In this document: positions 17,995-26,865 of the stretch, one piece after another
Numbering within the stretch: position 1 is the stretch's first letter
Layout of the letters: each line of letters starts with the position of its first letter
Assembly (NCBI GenBank): GCA_965204295.1
Contig: OZ241973.1
Span: 2,666,001-2,730,000 of the forward strand
Reading direction: 5' to 3'
Length of the DNA stretch: 64,000 bases
From: JAWKWH01 sp965204295
Lineage (GTDB): Bacteria; Pseudomonadota; Alphaproteobacteria; Rhizobiales; Rhizobiaceae
Notes under the pieces: generated by a model
What the model was told of the DNA's origin: nothing
Database searches by the model: none
The model's input: the letters and a program-made list of their open reading frames with translations, nothing else
Translations under genes and position numbers: made by a program

Positions 17995-20900
17995 TTGAGC
18001 GGTGAGATCGCAAGCCAGGGCAGCCTGTTTACTTCTGACTTTTTGACCGAGACCATTCAAGGCGTTTCGGAATGGAACGCCCTTGACGACGCCGATCTTG
18101 ACCGGTTCGGCGAGAGTATTCGTGTTCTTTTCGACTGCTTCCCGATTTCCCAGACACCGAATGAAAGCCAGACGGAGGACGATCTGATCTGGCCGATCCT
18201 CGAAGCGCTTGGCTGGACGGAATCCCTGCGCCAGCAGAACCTGTCTCCCAAAGGCCGCGAAGACGTGCCCGATGGCCTGCTGTTCGAAAGCGCGGAAATG
18301 AAAGCCAGGGCGAACGGCTTCCCCGAAGAATGGAAGCGCTACGAGTTCGGACGGGCAATTGTCGAATCCAAGAGGTGGGCGCGTCCTCTCGACCGGCGGT
18401 CCGGCAGGAGAGGGGAGGAAACCGCCCCTTCGACCCAGATATTGCGCTACCTGCGCCGCATCGACGATATCACCGGCGGGACGCTCCGTTGGGGCATTCT
18501 GACCAACGGTTCGCAATGGCGGCTCTATTTCTCAGGCGCGCGATCCGTTTCCGAGCAGTTCTTCGAGCTCGACATCGCCGCGACCCTCGACCCGCCAAGC
18601 TATAATGACGGCCTTTTCGCTCTTGATGAAGAGGGTCGCCGTCATTGGCTGAAAGTCTTCTACCTGATCTTCAGACGGGAAGCGTTTATACCTGCGGGCG
18701 CCGATCCGCGCACTTTCCACGATAAGGCTCTCGAAGAGGGAAAGTTCTACGAAGAGCGCGTCGCCGAAGACCTGTCCAACAAGGTTTTCGGAAAAGTGTT
18801 TCCCGATCTTGTGCGCGCCATCGTCAGGGCCGCGCCGGAAGCCGATCTGCAGGAAGTGCGCGAAGCCGCGCTGATCCTGCTCTACCGGCTTTTGTTCATT
18901 CTCTACGCCGAAGACCGCGACCTCCTGCCGGTCAAAGACGCGCGCTATGACGATTACGGGCTGCGGAACAGGGTGCGCCTCGATGTCAAGGAGCGCAAAG
19001 ACAGGAACGATGTCTTCTCGGAGACCGTCGCCCGCTATTGGGGCGCGATGGCCGATCTGTTCATGGCGATCGACCAGGGTGACGCCTCGATCGGCCTGCC
19101 GCCTTACAATGGCGGTCTTTTCGACCATGAACGCCATGCGATCCTGACAAACATCCGCATTCCCGATGCGGTGATGGCGCGCGTGATCGACGCGCTGTCC
19201 TTCGAGAACACCCCAGACGGTCGGAAATACATCAACTACCGTAACCTCTCGGTGCAACAGCTCGGCTCGATCTATGAGCGGCTTCTCGAATACGAGGTGA
19301 CGCGCGACGGCGACGAAATCACGGTTCAGCCGAACATCTTCGCGCGCAAGGGATCGGGCAGCTATTACACGCCCGACGATTTGGTGCAGCTTATCCTGAC
19401 CGAGACGCTTGAGCCGCTTGTCGAAGAGCGCAAACGCGCCTTTCGGGACAAGATCGAAGAACTGGCGCAGGGCGACCTGCCGGACCATCGCAGGATCGGT
19501 CAACTCAAGCGCCTCGATCCCGCGACCGCCCTTCTCGAACTGAAAATCTGCGACCCCGCCATGGGTTCCGGCCACTTCCTCGTGAGCCTTGTGGACTTCA
19601 TGGCCGACCGGGTGATCGCCGCAATGGCCGAGGCGGAGCTTGAAGCGCCACAGGAATGGGGCGACTACATTTCGCCGCTTGGCGAGAGGATCGACACGAT
19701 CCGCAACACCATCCTCGCCAATGCCGATGAACGCGACTGGACGATCGACGAGGAACAGCTCGACGACCGGCACATCATCCGCCGCATGGTGCTCAAGCGC
19801 TGCGTCTATGGCGTGGACAAGAACCCGATGGCGGTGGAACTCGCCAAGGTGGCGCTGTGGCTGCACACTTTCACCGTGGGGGCGCCGCTTTCCTTTCTCG
19901 ATCACCATCTTCGCCGCGGGGACAGCCTGTTCGGGTCGTGGGTGAAGCGGGGGATCGACAGGGCCGCGACCTATGGCGCGCCGCTCTTGCTGCACGAGCC
20001 GATGAAGCGCGCGTTGCGGGCGGCGTCCGGGATGCAGATCGTCGAAGGGCTGACCGACGCCGAGATCGCCGAGGCGCACCGTTCGGCGGATGTCTTCGCG
20101 GAAGTCGAGGACATGACCGCCCCGCTCGATGCCCTTTTGAGGCTGATCCATGCCCTCGATTGGCTCGATATCAAGGACAAGGCGGGCAAGGACGCGCTCA
20201 AGATTTTCTTCGACGGGCCGTTCGGCGACCCGCTCGACATCGCCATGGGCAGGAAAGAGCCCGACACCAGGCGCGAGGACGGGCGGCGCTTTGCCGAAAT
20301 ACTCGATCAGGCGCGCACCCTGATCGCCGAGGAGAATTTCCTCAACTGGCAGGTGACCTTTCCCGGCATCTGGTCGGACTGGGAAGAGGACAGGCTGACC
20401 GGCGGCTTTCATGCGGTGATCGGCAACCCGCCTTGGGACCGGATGAAGCTGCAACAGGTCGAGTGGTTCGCCGACCGCCGCCCCGAGATAGCAATGGCGC
20501 AGCGCGCCGCCGATCGGAAGGAAATGATCAAGGCGCTCGAAGACGCGGACGATCCGCTGGCGCAAGACTATGCCAAGGCCGCCGCGCGGGCGGAGGCCGG
20601 AACGCGCATGGCGCGGAAGGGCGGAGATTATCCCTTGCTTTCGGGAGGCGACGTGAACCTCTATTCGCTCTTCGTCGAGCGCGCCATGACCATTGTCGAA
20701 AAGAGCGGCCTGATCGGTTTGCTTGTCCCGTCCGGTATCGCATCGGATAAAACCGCGTCGAGGTTTTTCAAGAGCGTGGCGACGGAAGGGCGGCTCAAGG
20801 CGCTTTATGACTTTGAGAACCGACGGACACGCTACGATCTGAAACCCTTCTTCGAAGATGTGGACAGCCGCTTCAAGTTCTGCGCTTTCGTGGCAAGTCC

Positions 20901-22086
20901 ATCCCCAACAGTACAGACCGCGCGCTGCGCGTTTTTCCTTCAAGCCGTGAGCGAGCTTTCTGATCCGGAAATCTGCTTCTCGTTGAGCGCCGGGGACTTC
21001 GCGCTCGTCAATCCCAACACCGGCACCGCGCCGATTTTCCGAACGAAGCGCGATGCGGAACTGACCAAAGCCATCTACGTCGCCGCGCCGATTCTCGTGG
21101 ATCGTTCTGGGGAGGAGGCGGTCAAAACCTGGCCGGTGAAATACCTGCGCATGTTCGACATGACGAACGACTCCGGCTTGTTTCGCACCCGCAAGGAGTT
21201 GGAAGAGCAAGAGGCGGCTTATCCGCTTGGCGGCAACACGTTCGGGAGCGCGTCGGGAAACTGGCTGCCGCTCTACGAGGGTAAGATGGTTCAAGCCTTT
21301 GATCACCGCGCTGCAAGCGTGTTGGTGAACCCTGAGAACCAACATCGTCCGGCGCAACCATTCCCCACGACTGAGGAGCAACATCAGAACCCGGCATGGT
21401 TTCCTGATCCCCAGTTTTGGGTTTCCGCCAGCGAGTGCGGTTGGGAAAAGAGTGAAGGGTGGACGCTTGGTTTCAAGGAGATTACCGCGCCGACAAATAT
21501 GCGTACGATGATCTCGGCACTGTTCCCGCTAGTCGGCTTTGGAAACAAGGTGCCGCTACTAAAACCACGAGGCAAAGATCGTCGGGAGTGGTTATTATGT
21601 GCCAACTTTAATGCGACTCCCTTTGATTTTTCTGCGAGACAGAAAGTACAAGGCCAAACGCTGAACCTCTTCATCTTGGAACAGTTTCCCGTTATCCCGC
21701 CAGAACGCTATGACGAGTTTCGTTTCGGCTCGAAAACCGCCGCCGAGATCGTGCGCGAGGCCGTGCTCGAACTCACCTACACCGCCCACGACATGGCGCC
21801 CTTCGCGCGGGATATGGGCCATGTGGACGACGCCGGAAACGTGAAGCCGCCTTTCGTCTGGGACAACGACCGTCGTCTTGTGCTGCGCGCCAGGCTCGAT
21901 GCGGTCTTCTTCCACCTTTATGGCGTCACCGACCGCGACGACATCCGCTACGTCTATTCGACCTTTCCGATCGTCGAACGCGAAGAGAAGGCCGCCTACG
22001 GCGGCGAATACCGCTCCTGCGAGCTTTGCCTCGCCTACATGAACGCGCTCGCCGCCGGAAACCCCGACGCGGAGATCGGGCTATGA
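17995..22086 (+). CDS. Large Eco57I-type N6-adenine DNA methyltransferase
   Basis: About 1363 aa. SAM-binding motif I CDPAMGSGHFLVS lies near residue 520 and catalytic motif IV GNPPWDRMK near residue 812, the alpha/gamma layout of Eco57I-type and type IIG-like enzymes. The N-terminal 300 residues include ESKRW, DGLLFES and ILTNGSQWRLYF stretches typical of the nuclease-like domain of such large proteins. The frame is open from a GTG at 17941, but the TTG at 17995 has AAGGA 9 bases upstream and gives MSGEIASQGSLF, so I prefer it. The 3' end overlaps a truncated ORF by 4 bases, so its original partner is lost. Whether the protein also cuts DNA is unknown. Confidence 0.85.
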   Translation: MSGEIASQGSLFTSDFLTETIQGVSEWNALDDADLDRFGESIRVLFDCFPISQTPNESQTEDDLIWPILEALGWTESLRQQNLSPKGREDVPDGLLFESAEMKARANGFPEEWKRYEFGRAIVESKRWARPLDRRSGRRGEETAPSTQILRYLRRIDDITGGTLRWGILTNGSQWRLYFSGARSVSEQFFELDIAATLDPPSYNDGLFALDEEGRRHWLKVFYLIFRREAFIPAGADPRTFHDKALEEGKFYEERVAEDLSNKVFGKVFPDLVRAIVRAAPEADLQEVREAALILLYRLLFILYAEDRDLLPVKDARYDDYGLRNRVRLDVKERKDRNDVFSETVARYWGAMADLFMAIDQGDASIGLPPYNGGLFDHERHAILTNIRIPDAVMARVIDALSFENTPDGRKYINYRNLSVQQLGSIYERLLEYEVTRDGDEITVQPNIFARKGSGSYYTPDDLVQLILTETLEPLVEERKRAFRDKIEELAQGDLPDHRRIGQLKRLDPATALLELKICDPAMGSGHFLVSLVDFMADRVIAAMAEAELEAPQEWGDYISPLGERIDTIRNTILANADERDWTIDEEQLDDRHIIRRMVLKRCVYGVDKNPMAVELAKVALWLHTFTVGAPLSFLDHHLRRGDSLFGSWVKRGIDRAATYGAPLLLHEPMKRALRAASGMQIVEGLTDAEIAEAHRSADVFAEVEDMTAPLDALLRLIHALDWLDIKDKAGKDALKIFFDGPFGDPLDIAMGRKEPDTRREDGRRFAEILDQARTLIAEENFLNWQVTFPGIWSDWEEDRLTGGFHAVIGNPPWDRMKLQQVEWFADRRPEIAMAQRAADRKEMIKALEDADDPLAQDYAKAAARAEAGTRMARKGGDYPLLSGGDVNLYSLFVERAMTIVEKSGLIGLLVPSGIASDKTASRFFKSVATEGRLKALYDFENRRTRYDLKPFFEDVDSRFKFCAFVASPSPTVQTARCAFFLQAVSELSDPEICFSLSAGDFALVNPNTGTAPIFRTKRDAELTKAIYVAAPILVDRSGEEAVKTWPVKYLRMFDMTNDSGLFRTRKELEEQEAAYPLGGNTFGSASGNWLPLYEGKMVQAFDHRAASVLVNPENQHRPAQPFPTTEEQHQNPAWFPDPQFWVSASECGWEKSEGWTLGFKEITAPTNMRTMISALFPLVGFGNKVPLLKPRGKDRREWLLCANFNATPFDFSARQKVQGQTLNLFILEQFPVIPPERYDEFRFGSKTAAEIVREAVLELTYTAHDMAPFARDMGHVDDAGNVKPPFVWDNDRRLVLRARLDAVFFHLYGVTDRDDIRYVYSTFPIVEREEKAAYGGEYRSCELCLAYMNALAAGNPDAEIGL

Positions 22087-22148
22087 GCGACGAAGAGAAG
22101 ATCGTCGAAAAGATTGCAAAGATCGCTATAGCCTGTCACCGGTTTTAG
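22083..22148 (+). pseudogene. Truncated partner gene after the large methyltransferase
   Basis: An ATG overlapping the methyltransferase stop (ATGA) opens MSDEEKIVEKIAKIAIACHR and ends after 21 codons. The coupled start shows a second operon gene once existed. The first residues are reminiscent of DUF2786-type proteins, but the fragment is too short to be sure. Confidence 0.4.
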
Positions 22149-22413
22149 CACGGAAAATTTTGCAATTTTGTTGCGCGAGGCGGTTTTCAGGCCGTGTCGA
22201 AGGGGTTTCGAGAGCCGTTCAAGACCCGCTCGTCCCGCGCGGCGGCCTGACGACCGGGACCGTGGCGTTGGCGGATGCGCTCGCCGCCGGGGAAACCCCG
22301 ACGCGGAGATTGTAGCGCCCCAGGGCTATTGAGACACTTTTCAAGCTTACGCGGCGACCTGGGCACATTCCGGAGCATCCGGCCGGTCGATCCGACGATA
22401 TGCTGCGACAGCT
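22149..22413. repeat. Non-coding stretch with a duplicated methyltransferase 3' end
   Basis: Bases 22276-22310 repeat 22044-22076, the last codons of the methyltransferase, with a 2-base insertion and otherwise near identity. The remainder of this stretch contains no gene I can support. It separates the methyltransferase from a convergent gene. Confidence 0.75.
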
Positions 22414-23109
22414 TCATCTCTCAATTTCATGAAAATCTAGCGGGCAAGTATCAAAATATTTATGGTCGAAAATGGTGGCCGGAAAAAAGTGTCCATCTCT
22501 GTTTTCTTTGCCCAATTTCGCTCTTTCTTTCAAAAGGATACGGGCGCTAGTCACCAGATGTTTCAACACAAACTCACTGCAAGTTGCCGCTCGCCGCAAG
22601 TCAGGGTTGTGGTTATGGTTTGCAAATAGTCGCCCCAAGGTATGTTTGTAGACAGGTTGTACCATCAGCCATGAGTTTATGGCTGACTTTACCCCGTATC
22701 TTTCCGGCCAGAGCTTGTAGTCCAAGAGTGCTCTGCGACCAATGTCATGGCGTTCCGGCATTTGCGCAAGCTCCTTGTGGCGCGCAATATGCATCTCAAG
22801 GTTGCTTCCACTGGGCAGAAAGAGGCTGGCGATCTTCACCCCGCCTAGGGGATTTTTACAGCTCGGTGGAAGAGACTCCAGAACGTGAAGGTTCCCTACA
22901 TAGAGACAGGCGTGTGTGAATTCACACGCCTGCTTGGAATACTTGTAACTTCTTTGTATCCGGGTAACGTCCTTATTGGGAGAGCCCTTTTGCAGGATCA
23001 CGTCGCCAACAAGGAGATCTTCGTGTCGGGGTATTTTCGGTAATGAGTTGGCACACGGGGGCACCGTATCGACTAAGGATTTCCACCGACGTCCGAAAAT
23101 GGACTTCAT
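22414..23109 (-). CDS. YiiX/YebB-like permuted NlpC/P60 cysteine hydrolase
   Basis: 231 aa. Residues about 33-37 read GDVIL, followed by FTHACLYVGNLHVLES near 65 and TCSEFVLKHL near 183. His before Cys is the order seen in circularly permuted papain-like enzymes (YiiX/LRAT-like). Such enzymes cleave amide or thioester bonds, and the substrate here is unknown. No clear signal peptide is seen. A 93-aa gene lies 85 bases upstream on the same strand and may be co-transcribed. Composition is somewhat A/T-richer than the core genes. Confidence 0.65.
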   Translation of the reverse strand: MKSIFGRRWKSLVDTVPPCANSLPKIPRHEDLLVGDVILQKGSPNKDVTRIQRSYKYSKQACEFTHACLYVGNLHVLESLPPSCKNPLGGVKIASLFLPSGSNLEMHIARHKELAQMPERHDIGRRALLDYKLWPERYGVKSAINSWLMVQPVYKHTLGRLFANHNHNPDLRRAATCSEFVLKHLVTSARILLKERAKLGKENRDGHFFPATIFDHKYFDTCPLDFHEIER

Positions 23110-23194
23110 AGCCGCGTCGCCGACATTGGTGTGAAGCGCCTTCAGACTGATACTCTTTCCGATGCTCCGTCCCCCCCGTATTCGGACTCCGGTA

Positions 23195-23476
23195 TTATTC
23201 TTCCGGAATAGCCTCCGGTTCGTTATTTCTTTCCTCGGAAACCGAATTTACTTGCAAGGATTGGAAACGGCTATGCGAAGCCGCAGCTTTCCCCTCTACC
23301 CTGCAGTTTTCAATCAACTTCCCAGTACCGTTCATAAGTTCAACGCGGCCGTCGGTGGCCTCAGTGATGAGCGCAAGCTCCTGATTTCCGCACGTCTTAT
23401 CAAGCTGCACGATGGCCTGCCTGCCTTTGTTGATCACCGTGACGATCTTGCCGGTGAATTCGTAAACATCGCTCAT
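23195..23476 (-). CDS. Small unknown protein upstream of the YiiX-like gene
   Basis: 93 aa starting MSDVYEFTGKIVTVINKG. The ATG at 23476 has AAAGGA about 6 bases upstream. The frame is open a further 34 codons upstream, without a comparable ribosome-binding site. The first 40 residues may form a small beta barrel, and the C-terminal tail is charged (NNEPEAIPEE). No family recognised. Confidence 0.55.
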   Translation of the reverse strand: MSDVYEFTGKIVTVINKGRQAIVQLDKTCGNQELALITEATDGRVELMNGTGKLIENCRVEGKAAASHSRFQSLQVNSVSEERNNEPEAIPEE

Positions 23477-23796
23477 TGCTTTTCCTTTCAGCGGCGGCAT
23501 ATGCACATTTTCTGTGCGGTTTTCAAGCTGCCGCGATTTCTGCCCTGCCTCATTGAGCCACATCAATTTGGCCATCACCGAACCTCCCCGTGGCCGGAGA
23601 CGTCGAGATAATCGGCGAGCAGAATTTCCTCCAAGATTGCAAATACCAGCTTAGGCGGCGCGCGCCGGCGGTGTCAAGGGCGTTTCGCTAGGTCGTGTTT
23701 CGTGGGAACGGCGGTGAGAAAGTCGGCCACGGTAGTGGCAGGATGAGCCTGCTGCCCACTGTTCGGGAAGGCGCGGGAGCACCAAGAGGGCATCCT
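23477..23796. other. Intergenic between the small protein and the Fic gene
   Basis: 320 bases. The left part must contain the promoter of the minus-strand pair at 22.4-23.5 kb. The right part, with inverted-repeat-like GGATG...GCATCC sequences around 23790-23855, follows the Fic stop codon. No gene or clear terminator seen. Confidence 0.5.
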
Positions 23797-24552
23797 CTAC
23801 CTTTGAGACAGGATGCGCAGCCTGTTCGAGAGATTCCGCATCCCAGACTGCGCATGGAGGAGCGTGGCATCGACCACATCATTTTCGTTGAATTCCTGTG
23901 CGCGCGCCGCCGGGACGGAGATCGCATCCAAGCCGTTCGACATCAAGACGCCGTTCATCATGAAGCGAGCCGTGCGCCTGTTCCCGTCGAAATAAAACTG
24001 CTGCAACGCGCCAAACAGGAAGTACGCCATGCCGCGCTCCCGCGCGTCCAGGACTTCCGACGACAGCGCCGCGACGCCATCCGCGTAAACCCGATTGAGG
24101 TTCAGTGCGTCCTTCCGTGTGGGGAGCGGTGTGTAGCGCCCCTTATCACCCAGATAGACGCTTGGCGTGGAGTCGGTCACGTCGCCTTCGCCGCGAAAAT
24201 GCCCGGCTTCCAATGCTTCGTCGGTCGCTACGAGCCTGTGAAGACGATCCGACACACCCTTGTCCATGCGGAACCGGTCGGCCTTCACCATGACAAACAA
24301 CGCCTTCGCCGCTTCGCCAAGGTTGCAGACCTGCCGCTGATCGGACAGCTTGCGGCCACCGACCGTAATGCCTTCGAGCAGGGTCTGGACCTCCGGATAT
24401 GTGAACGGGTTGCCTTCGAGAACGCTCGCGTCATACACGAACTCGGCCAGCGATTGTTTGTAGCGGAAGGCCGCGCGTTCGACCGAAGCGCCATGACCCG
24501 CCGGAACGGCGCCGCGGTCCCACTTAAACCCCAGTTTTTCAAACGTCGTCAT
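23797..24552 (-). CDS. Fic-domain protein with His-to-Gln change in the core motif
   Basis: 251 aa. The Fic core reads QFYFDGNRRTARFMMNG at residues 185-201. The canonical motif is HPFx(D/E)GNGR, so the catalytic His position holds Gln and the second Gly is Arg. An N-terminal SVLEGN (43-48) matches the inhibitory (S/T)xxxE(G/N) helix of self-regulated Fic proteins. Classical Fic enzymes transfer AMP to hydroxyl side chains. With His missing, AMP transfer is doubtful, although a Fic subfamily with this substitution is known to me by sequence. The ATG is at 24552. It is not obviously paired with an antitoxin. Confidence 0.82.
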   Translation of the reverse strand: MTTFEKLGFKWDRGAVPAGHGASVERAAFRYKQSLAEFVYDASVLEGNPFTYPEVQTLLEGITVGGRKLSDQRQVCNLGEAAKALFVMVKADRFRMDKGVSDRLHRLVATDEALEAGHFRGEGDVTDSTPSVYLGDKGRYTPLPTRKDALNLNRVYADGVAALSSEVLDARERGMAYFLFGALQQFYFDGNRRTARFMMNGVLMSNGLDAISVPAARAQEFNENDVVDATLLHAQSGMRNLSNRLRILSQR

Positions 24553-24618
24553 GCCGTCGATTCCAATCTGCGCTACGTCTACATAAACGCCATATTACGA
24601 TTCTCGATACCATGCGCC

Positions 24619-24990
24619 GCTTGCGCGCATGAAGCCGGTAACGAAACCCGGCGGCAAACACCCGTTCGCGCGCGGCAAGTTCCGGTTCGGCGCCCTTATT
24701 CTTTACCGGCGCCATCATGGCGGAGCGCTGCGCGGAGGTGACTTTGTCTGTCACGGCAAGGGTATTTTCACTCAAGTTTCCCCCTTGAACGCCATGCTTA
24801 TATCATATCGGCCGCCGATTAACCCCGGTTTCGCGCAAAACGGGGGAGGGCGGCAGGCCGGGTGAAAACCGAGACCGAGGAGCGCCCGGCGTCCCGTGCG
24901 GACATGGTTTTCACGGTTCGGCTCCCCGCTTCGGGTCGCAATGAACAAAAGAAGCCGATTTCACAATCCGGAAGTTTCGGGATCGACGGC
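24619..24990 (+). repeat. 372-bp near-identical direct repeat, copy A
   Basis: Matches 36853-37223 in the same orientation, with scattered single-base differences and a 1-base indel near 24783. It carries the vsr start, its upstream region and about 200 bases of non-coding DNA. The two copies bracket the 25.0-36.85 kb segment. Confidence 0.95.
24620..24775 (-). pseudogene. vsr: vsr 5' fragment (very-short-patch repair endonuclease)
   Basis: The first 52 codons match the intact vsr at 36575-37009 with few changes, then similarity stops at HARK and the reading frame turns unrelated. The catalytic Asp and His residues lie beyond the break, so no activity is expected. It is part of the 372-bp duplicated block. 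Confidence 0.88.
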
Positions 24991-25069
24991 CGCGACGGCG
25001 TTGACGCACACCATGACCGTGGCGACGCGCGACACGCGCGATTTCGAGTGGCAGGGACCGGCGCGGCGA
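24989..25069 (+). pseudogene. 3' fragment of a second vapC toxin gene
   Basis: Reads AATALTHTMTVATRDTRDFE, closely matching the C-terminus of the intact VapC at 25467-25889 (DNA match 25791-25868). It starts exactly where repeat copy A ends. Only the last PIN-domain acidic residues remain. Confidence 0.85.
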
Positions 25070-25084
25070 AGGACGCGCTATGGC

Positions 25085-25147
25085 CGGGGCGATCAGGCGA
25101 GGCCGGGCAGCCAGAGCACAATCCCGGGAAAGGCGACCAGCAGCGCG
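25085..25147 (+). repeat. Duplicate of the dctM 3' end
   Basis: 63 bases identical to 26858-26920, which includes the last codons and stop of dctM. No other part of dctM is present here. It lies within 20 bases of the vapC fragment. Confidence 0.93.
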
Positions 25148-25212
25148 GCGGTTTCTTGAAACGCTCCGGCAAAACCTTATTGTAGGCGGGTATCCACTTT
25201 GTGAGGCCGCCA

Positions 25213-25470
25213 ATGAACACGCGGACCATAACCAGCAGCGAATTGAACCGGAACAGCGGCCGGGCGAAACGCGCATCCGATCGGGGGCCTGTCATCATCA
25301 CCGATCGGGGCGCGCCGTCGCATGTGCTCATGACCTACGCCGAGTATCGGCGGGTCGCCGATAAGGAGGAGACCATCGCCGAAGCGCTGGCCATGCCGGG
25401 CGTCGCGGACATTCCCTTCGATCCGCCCCGGCTTGGCGATGCGCCGCGCGCCGCGCGGTTCGACCGATGA
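25213..25470 (+). CDS. Phd/YefM-type antitoxin
   Basis: 85 aa starting MNTRTITSSELNRNSGRAKR. The N-terminal DNA-binding fold and the GPVIITDRGAPSHVLMTYAEY segment are typical of Phd/YefM antitoxins. The acidic, proline-rich C-terminus would bind the toxin. The ATG at 25213 was chosen over an in-frame start 12 bases upstream. Its stop overlaps the VapC ATG (ATGA). Such antitoxins normally repress their own operon. Confidence 0.87.
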   Translation: MNTRTITSSELNRNSGRAKRASDRGPVIITDRGAPSHVLMTYAEYRRVADKEETIAEALAMPGVADIPFDPPRLGDAPRAARFDR

Positions 25471-25889
25471 CCTGGTTGCTCGACACCAATGCCGTCTCCG
25501 AACTGCGCAAGGTTCAGGCCGGTAAAGGAGATCCGGGCGTCGCCGCCTGGCAGGCCGGCGTTCCGAGGGTCGAGCTTTATCTCAGCGCCGTCACCGTGAT
25601 GGAACCGGAGATGGGCGTGCTGCAAATGGAGCGCAAGGACACGGACCAAGGGGCGCTTTTGCGCCGCTGGATCACGAGCGCGGTGTTGCCGGAGTTCGAA
25701 AACCGAACGCTGCCGTTTGACGCCGCGACGGCGCTTCGCTGTGCGGCGCTGCATGTGCCGGACCCGAAATCCTGGCGTGACGGCGCCATCGCCGCGACGG
25801 CGTTGATGCACAATATGACCGTGGTGACGCGCAACACGCGCGATTTCGAAGGGACCGGCGCGGCGACGCTCAATCCCTGGAGCGAATAA
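25467..25889 (+). CDS. vapC: VapC-type PIN-domain ribonuclease toxin
   Basis: 140 aa. PIN-domain acidic residues are present in order: LLDTN (Asp6), VMEPEMG, SWRDGAIAA and NTRDFE. Family members cleave tRNA or rRNA when free of antitoxin. It is translationally coupled to the antitoxin. A diverged C-terminal copy lies 0.8 kb upstream, showing the module was once duplicated. Confidence 0.9.
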   Translation: MTWLLDTNAVSELRKVQAGKGDPGVAAWQAGVPRVELYLSAVTVMEPEMGVLQMERKDTDQGALLRRWITSAVLPEFENRTLPFDAATALRCAALHVPDPKSWRDGAIAATALMHNMTVVTRNTRDFEGTGAATLNPWSE

Positions 25890-26444
25890 CGTCAACCTCG
25901 CATGGAGCCGACCGGCGCGATCGCGTCCGCCCGCCCGCTGCCCGACGAGATCGGGGAACTCGACGATGCCTGAACGCTACCGGTTTAGTGTGGTCAGCGT
26001 CGCTTTTCTCATCCAGCAAGCAAAAAAAGCCCCGCACAACAGAAAGTTGTGCGGGGTATAATCCCAACAGAAGAAGCGGCGTTGTCAAGCGCGATTTCCG
26101 GCGGGAGATCGTCGCGACGGTTCGAGCCGCCGCCGGACGGGGTTTCAACCTCTTTTCAAATCCCTTTCAAACCCGCTTCAAAACCCCTTCGAACATCCGT
26201 TCAGCCGCTGCCGGCGGGCGTCGCGGATTTTTATCCATGCGATACCGCACGCCCGAACCTTATCCGCTGGGCGGCAGGGAGGGAACGCAATCCGACAACG
26301 GGGTTCGCCGCCCATCGGTCGCGGCGTTCGCGCGGCGAACTCCCAAGGCTGTCGCCGGATTGACAATCATGTGAAAACTGCTAACTATTACCGGTCGCTC
26401 CGCGCACGAGAGCATCGCGAAAACCGCCAACGCCGGAAAGCCAC
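25890..26444. other. Intergenic with a terminator, no gene supported
   Basis: 555 bases. It contains the strong hairpin at 26030-26056. The frames open here have low-complexity, Arg/Pro-rich translations and no ribosome-binding site, so I do not call a gene. Confidence 0.65.
26022..26056 (-). terminator. Rho-independent terminator, minus strand
   Basis: A perfect 11-bp stem (CCCCGCACAAC / GTTGTGCGGGG) with a 5-base loop, followed on the minus strand by CTTTTTTT. It is oriented to stop transcripts coming from the TRAP transporter genes to the right. No U-tract follows on the plus strand. Confidence 0.88.
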
Positions 26445-26855
26445 ATGGGTATCATCGCCGACTTTCTTAAAGGGACCCAGCCCAATGCCGTTTTGAGAGA
26501 GCGGGTGGAATTGATCAAGCAAAAATACGAATTGCTGGAGAACGAAAATTCGGTCTTGAAGGACAGGGTTGCAAAACTCGAACAGGAAAATGCCGAATTG
26601 CGGGCGCGTATGCCGGAAATTCCTTCCGACGATTTATCGGACGACGACAAGAAAATGCTGACCGGATTGTTGCACGCATGGAACGACCGCGCCGGCGGCC
26701 CGTTGGCGGAGAACGACGTGAACGCTTTGGCGCGGCGTTTGGGAATGGACCCGGACACCGCTCGCCGGCGCTCGCGCCGGAGAGCGTCGAGGCGATCCTG
26801 GACGGGCGGCAGGGCCCGGAGGCGTTCCCGGTGGAGTGGCAAAGGCAAGGCTTGA
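26445..26855 (+). pseudogene. Coiled-coil/winged-helix protein truncated into a recombinase tail
   Basis: From the ATG at 26445 the protein starts MGIIADFLKGTQPNAVLRER, then a heptad-rich coiled coil (about residues 25-55) and the start of a winged-helix-like segment (ALARRLGMDPDTARR, about 92-106). After that the frame turns into an Arg/Ser-rich run (RRRSRRRASRRS) because it enters the recombinase scrap out of frame. The C-terminal helix-turn-helix half is missing. The intact family looks like a small DNA-binding protein, function unknown. Confidence 0.6.
26770..26855 (+). pseudogene. Serine recombinase C-terminal scrap, second copy
   Basis: In the frame at 26768 it reads LAPESVEAILDGRQGPEAFP and VEWQRQGL, resembling the tail LAPxIVEAILDGRQ...FPxEW of large serine recombinases. 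A few middle residues are missing. Its end shares 24 identical bases with 11801-11824 and runs into the dctM 3' end. Confidence 0.6.
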
Positions 26856-26865
26856 GTCGGGGCGA

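Noticed and set aside
18532..21384. 950-codon open frame on the minus strand opposite the large methyltransferase
   Set aside because: It is the mirror of a GC-rich coding region; the translation has no motifs and the plus strand has clear methyltransferase motifs.
17995..22148. DISARM system around the large methyltransferase
   Set aside because: The methyltransferase could suit DrmMI, but no drmA, drmB, drmC or SNF2 helicase gene is present.
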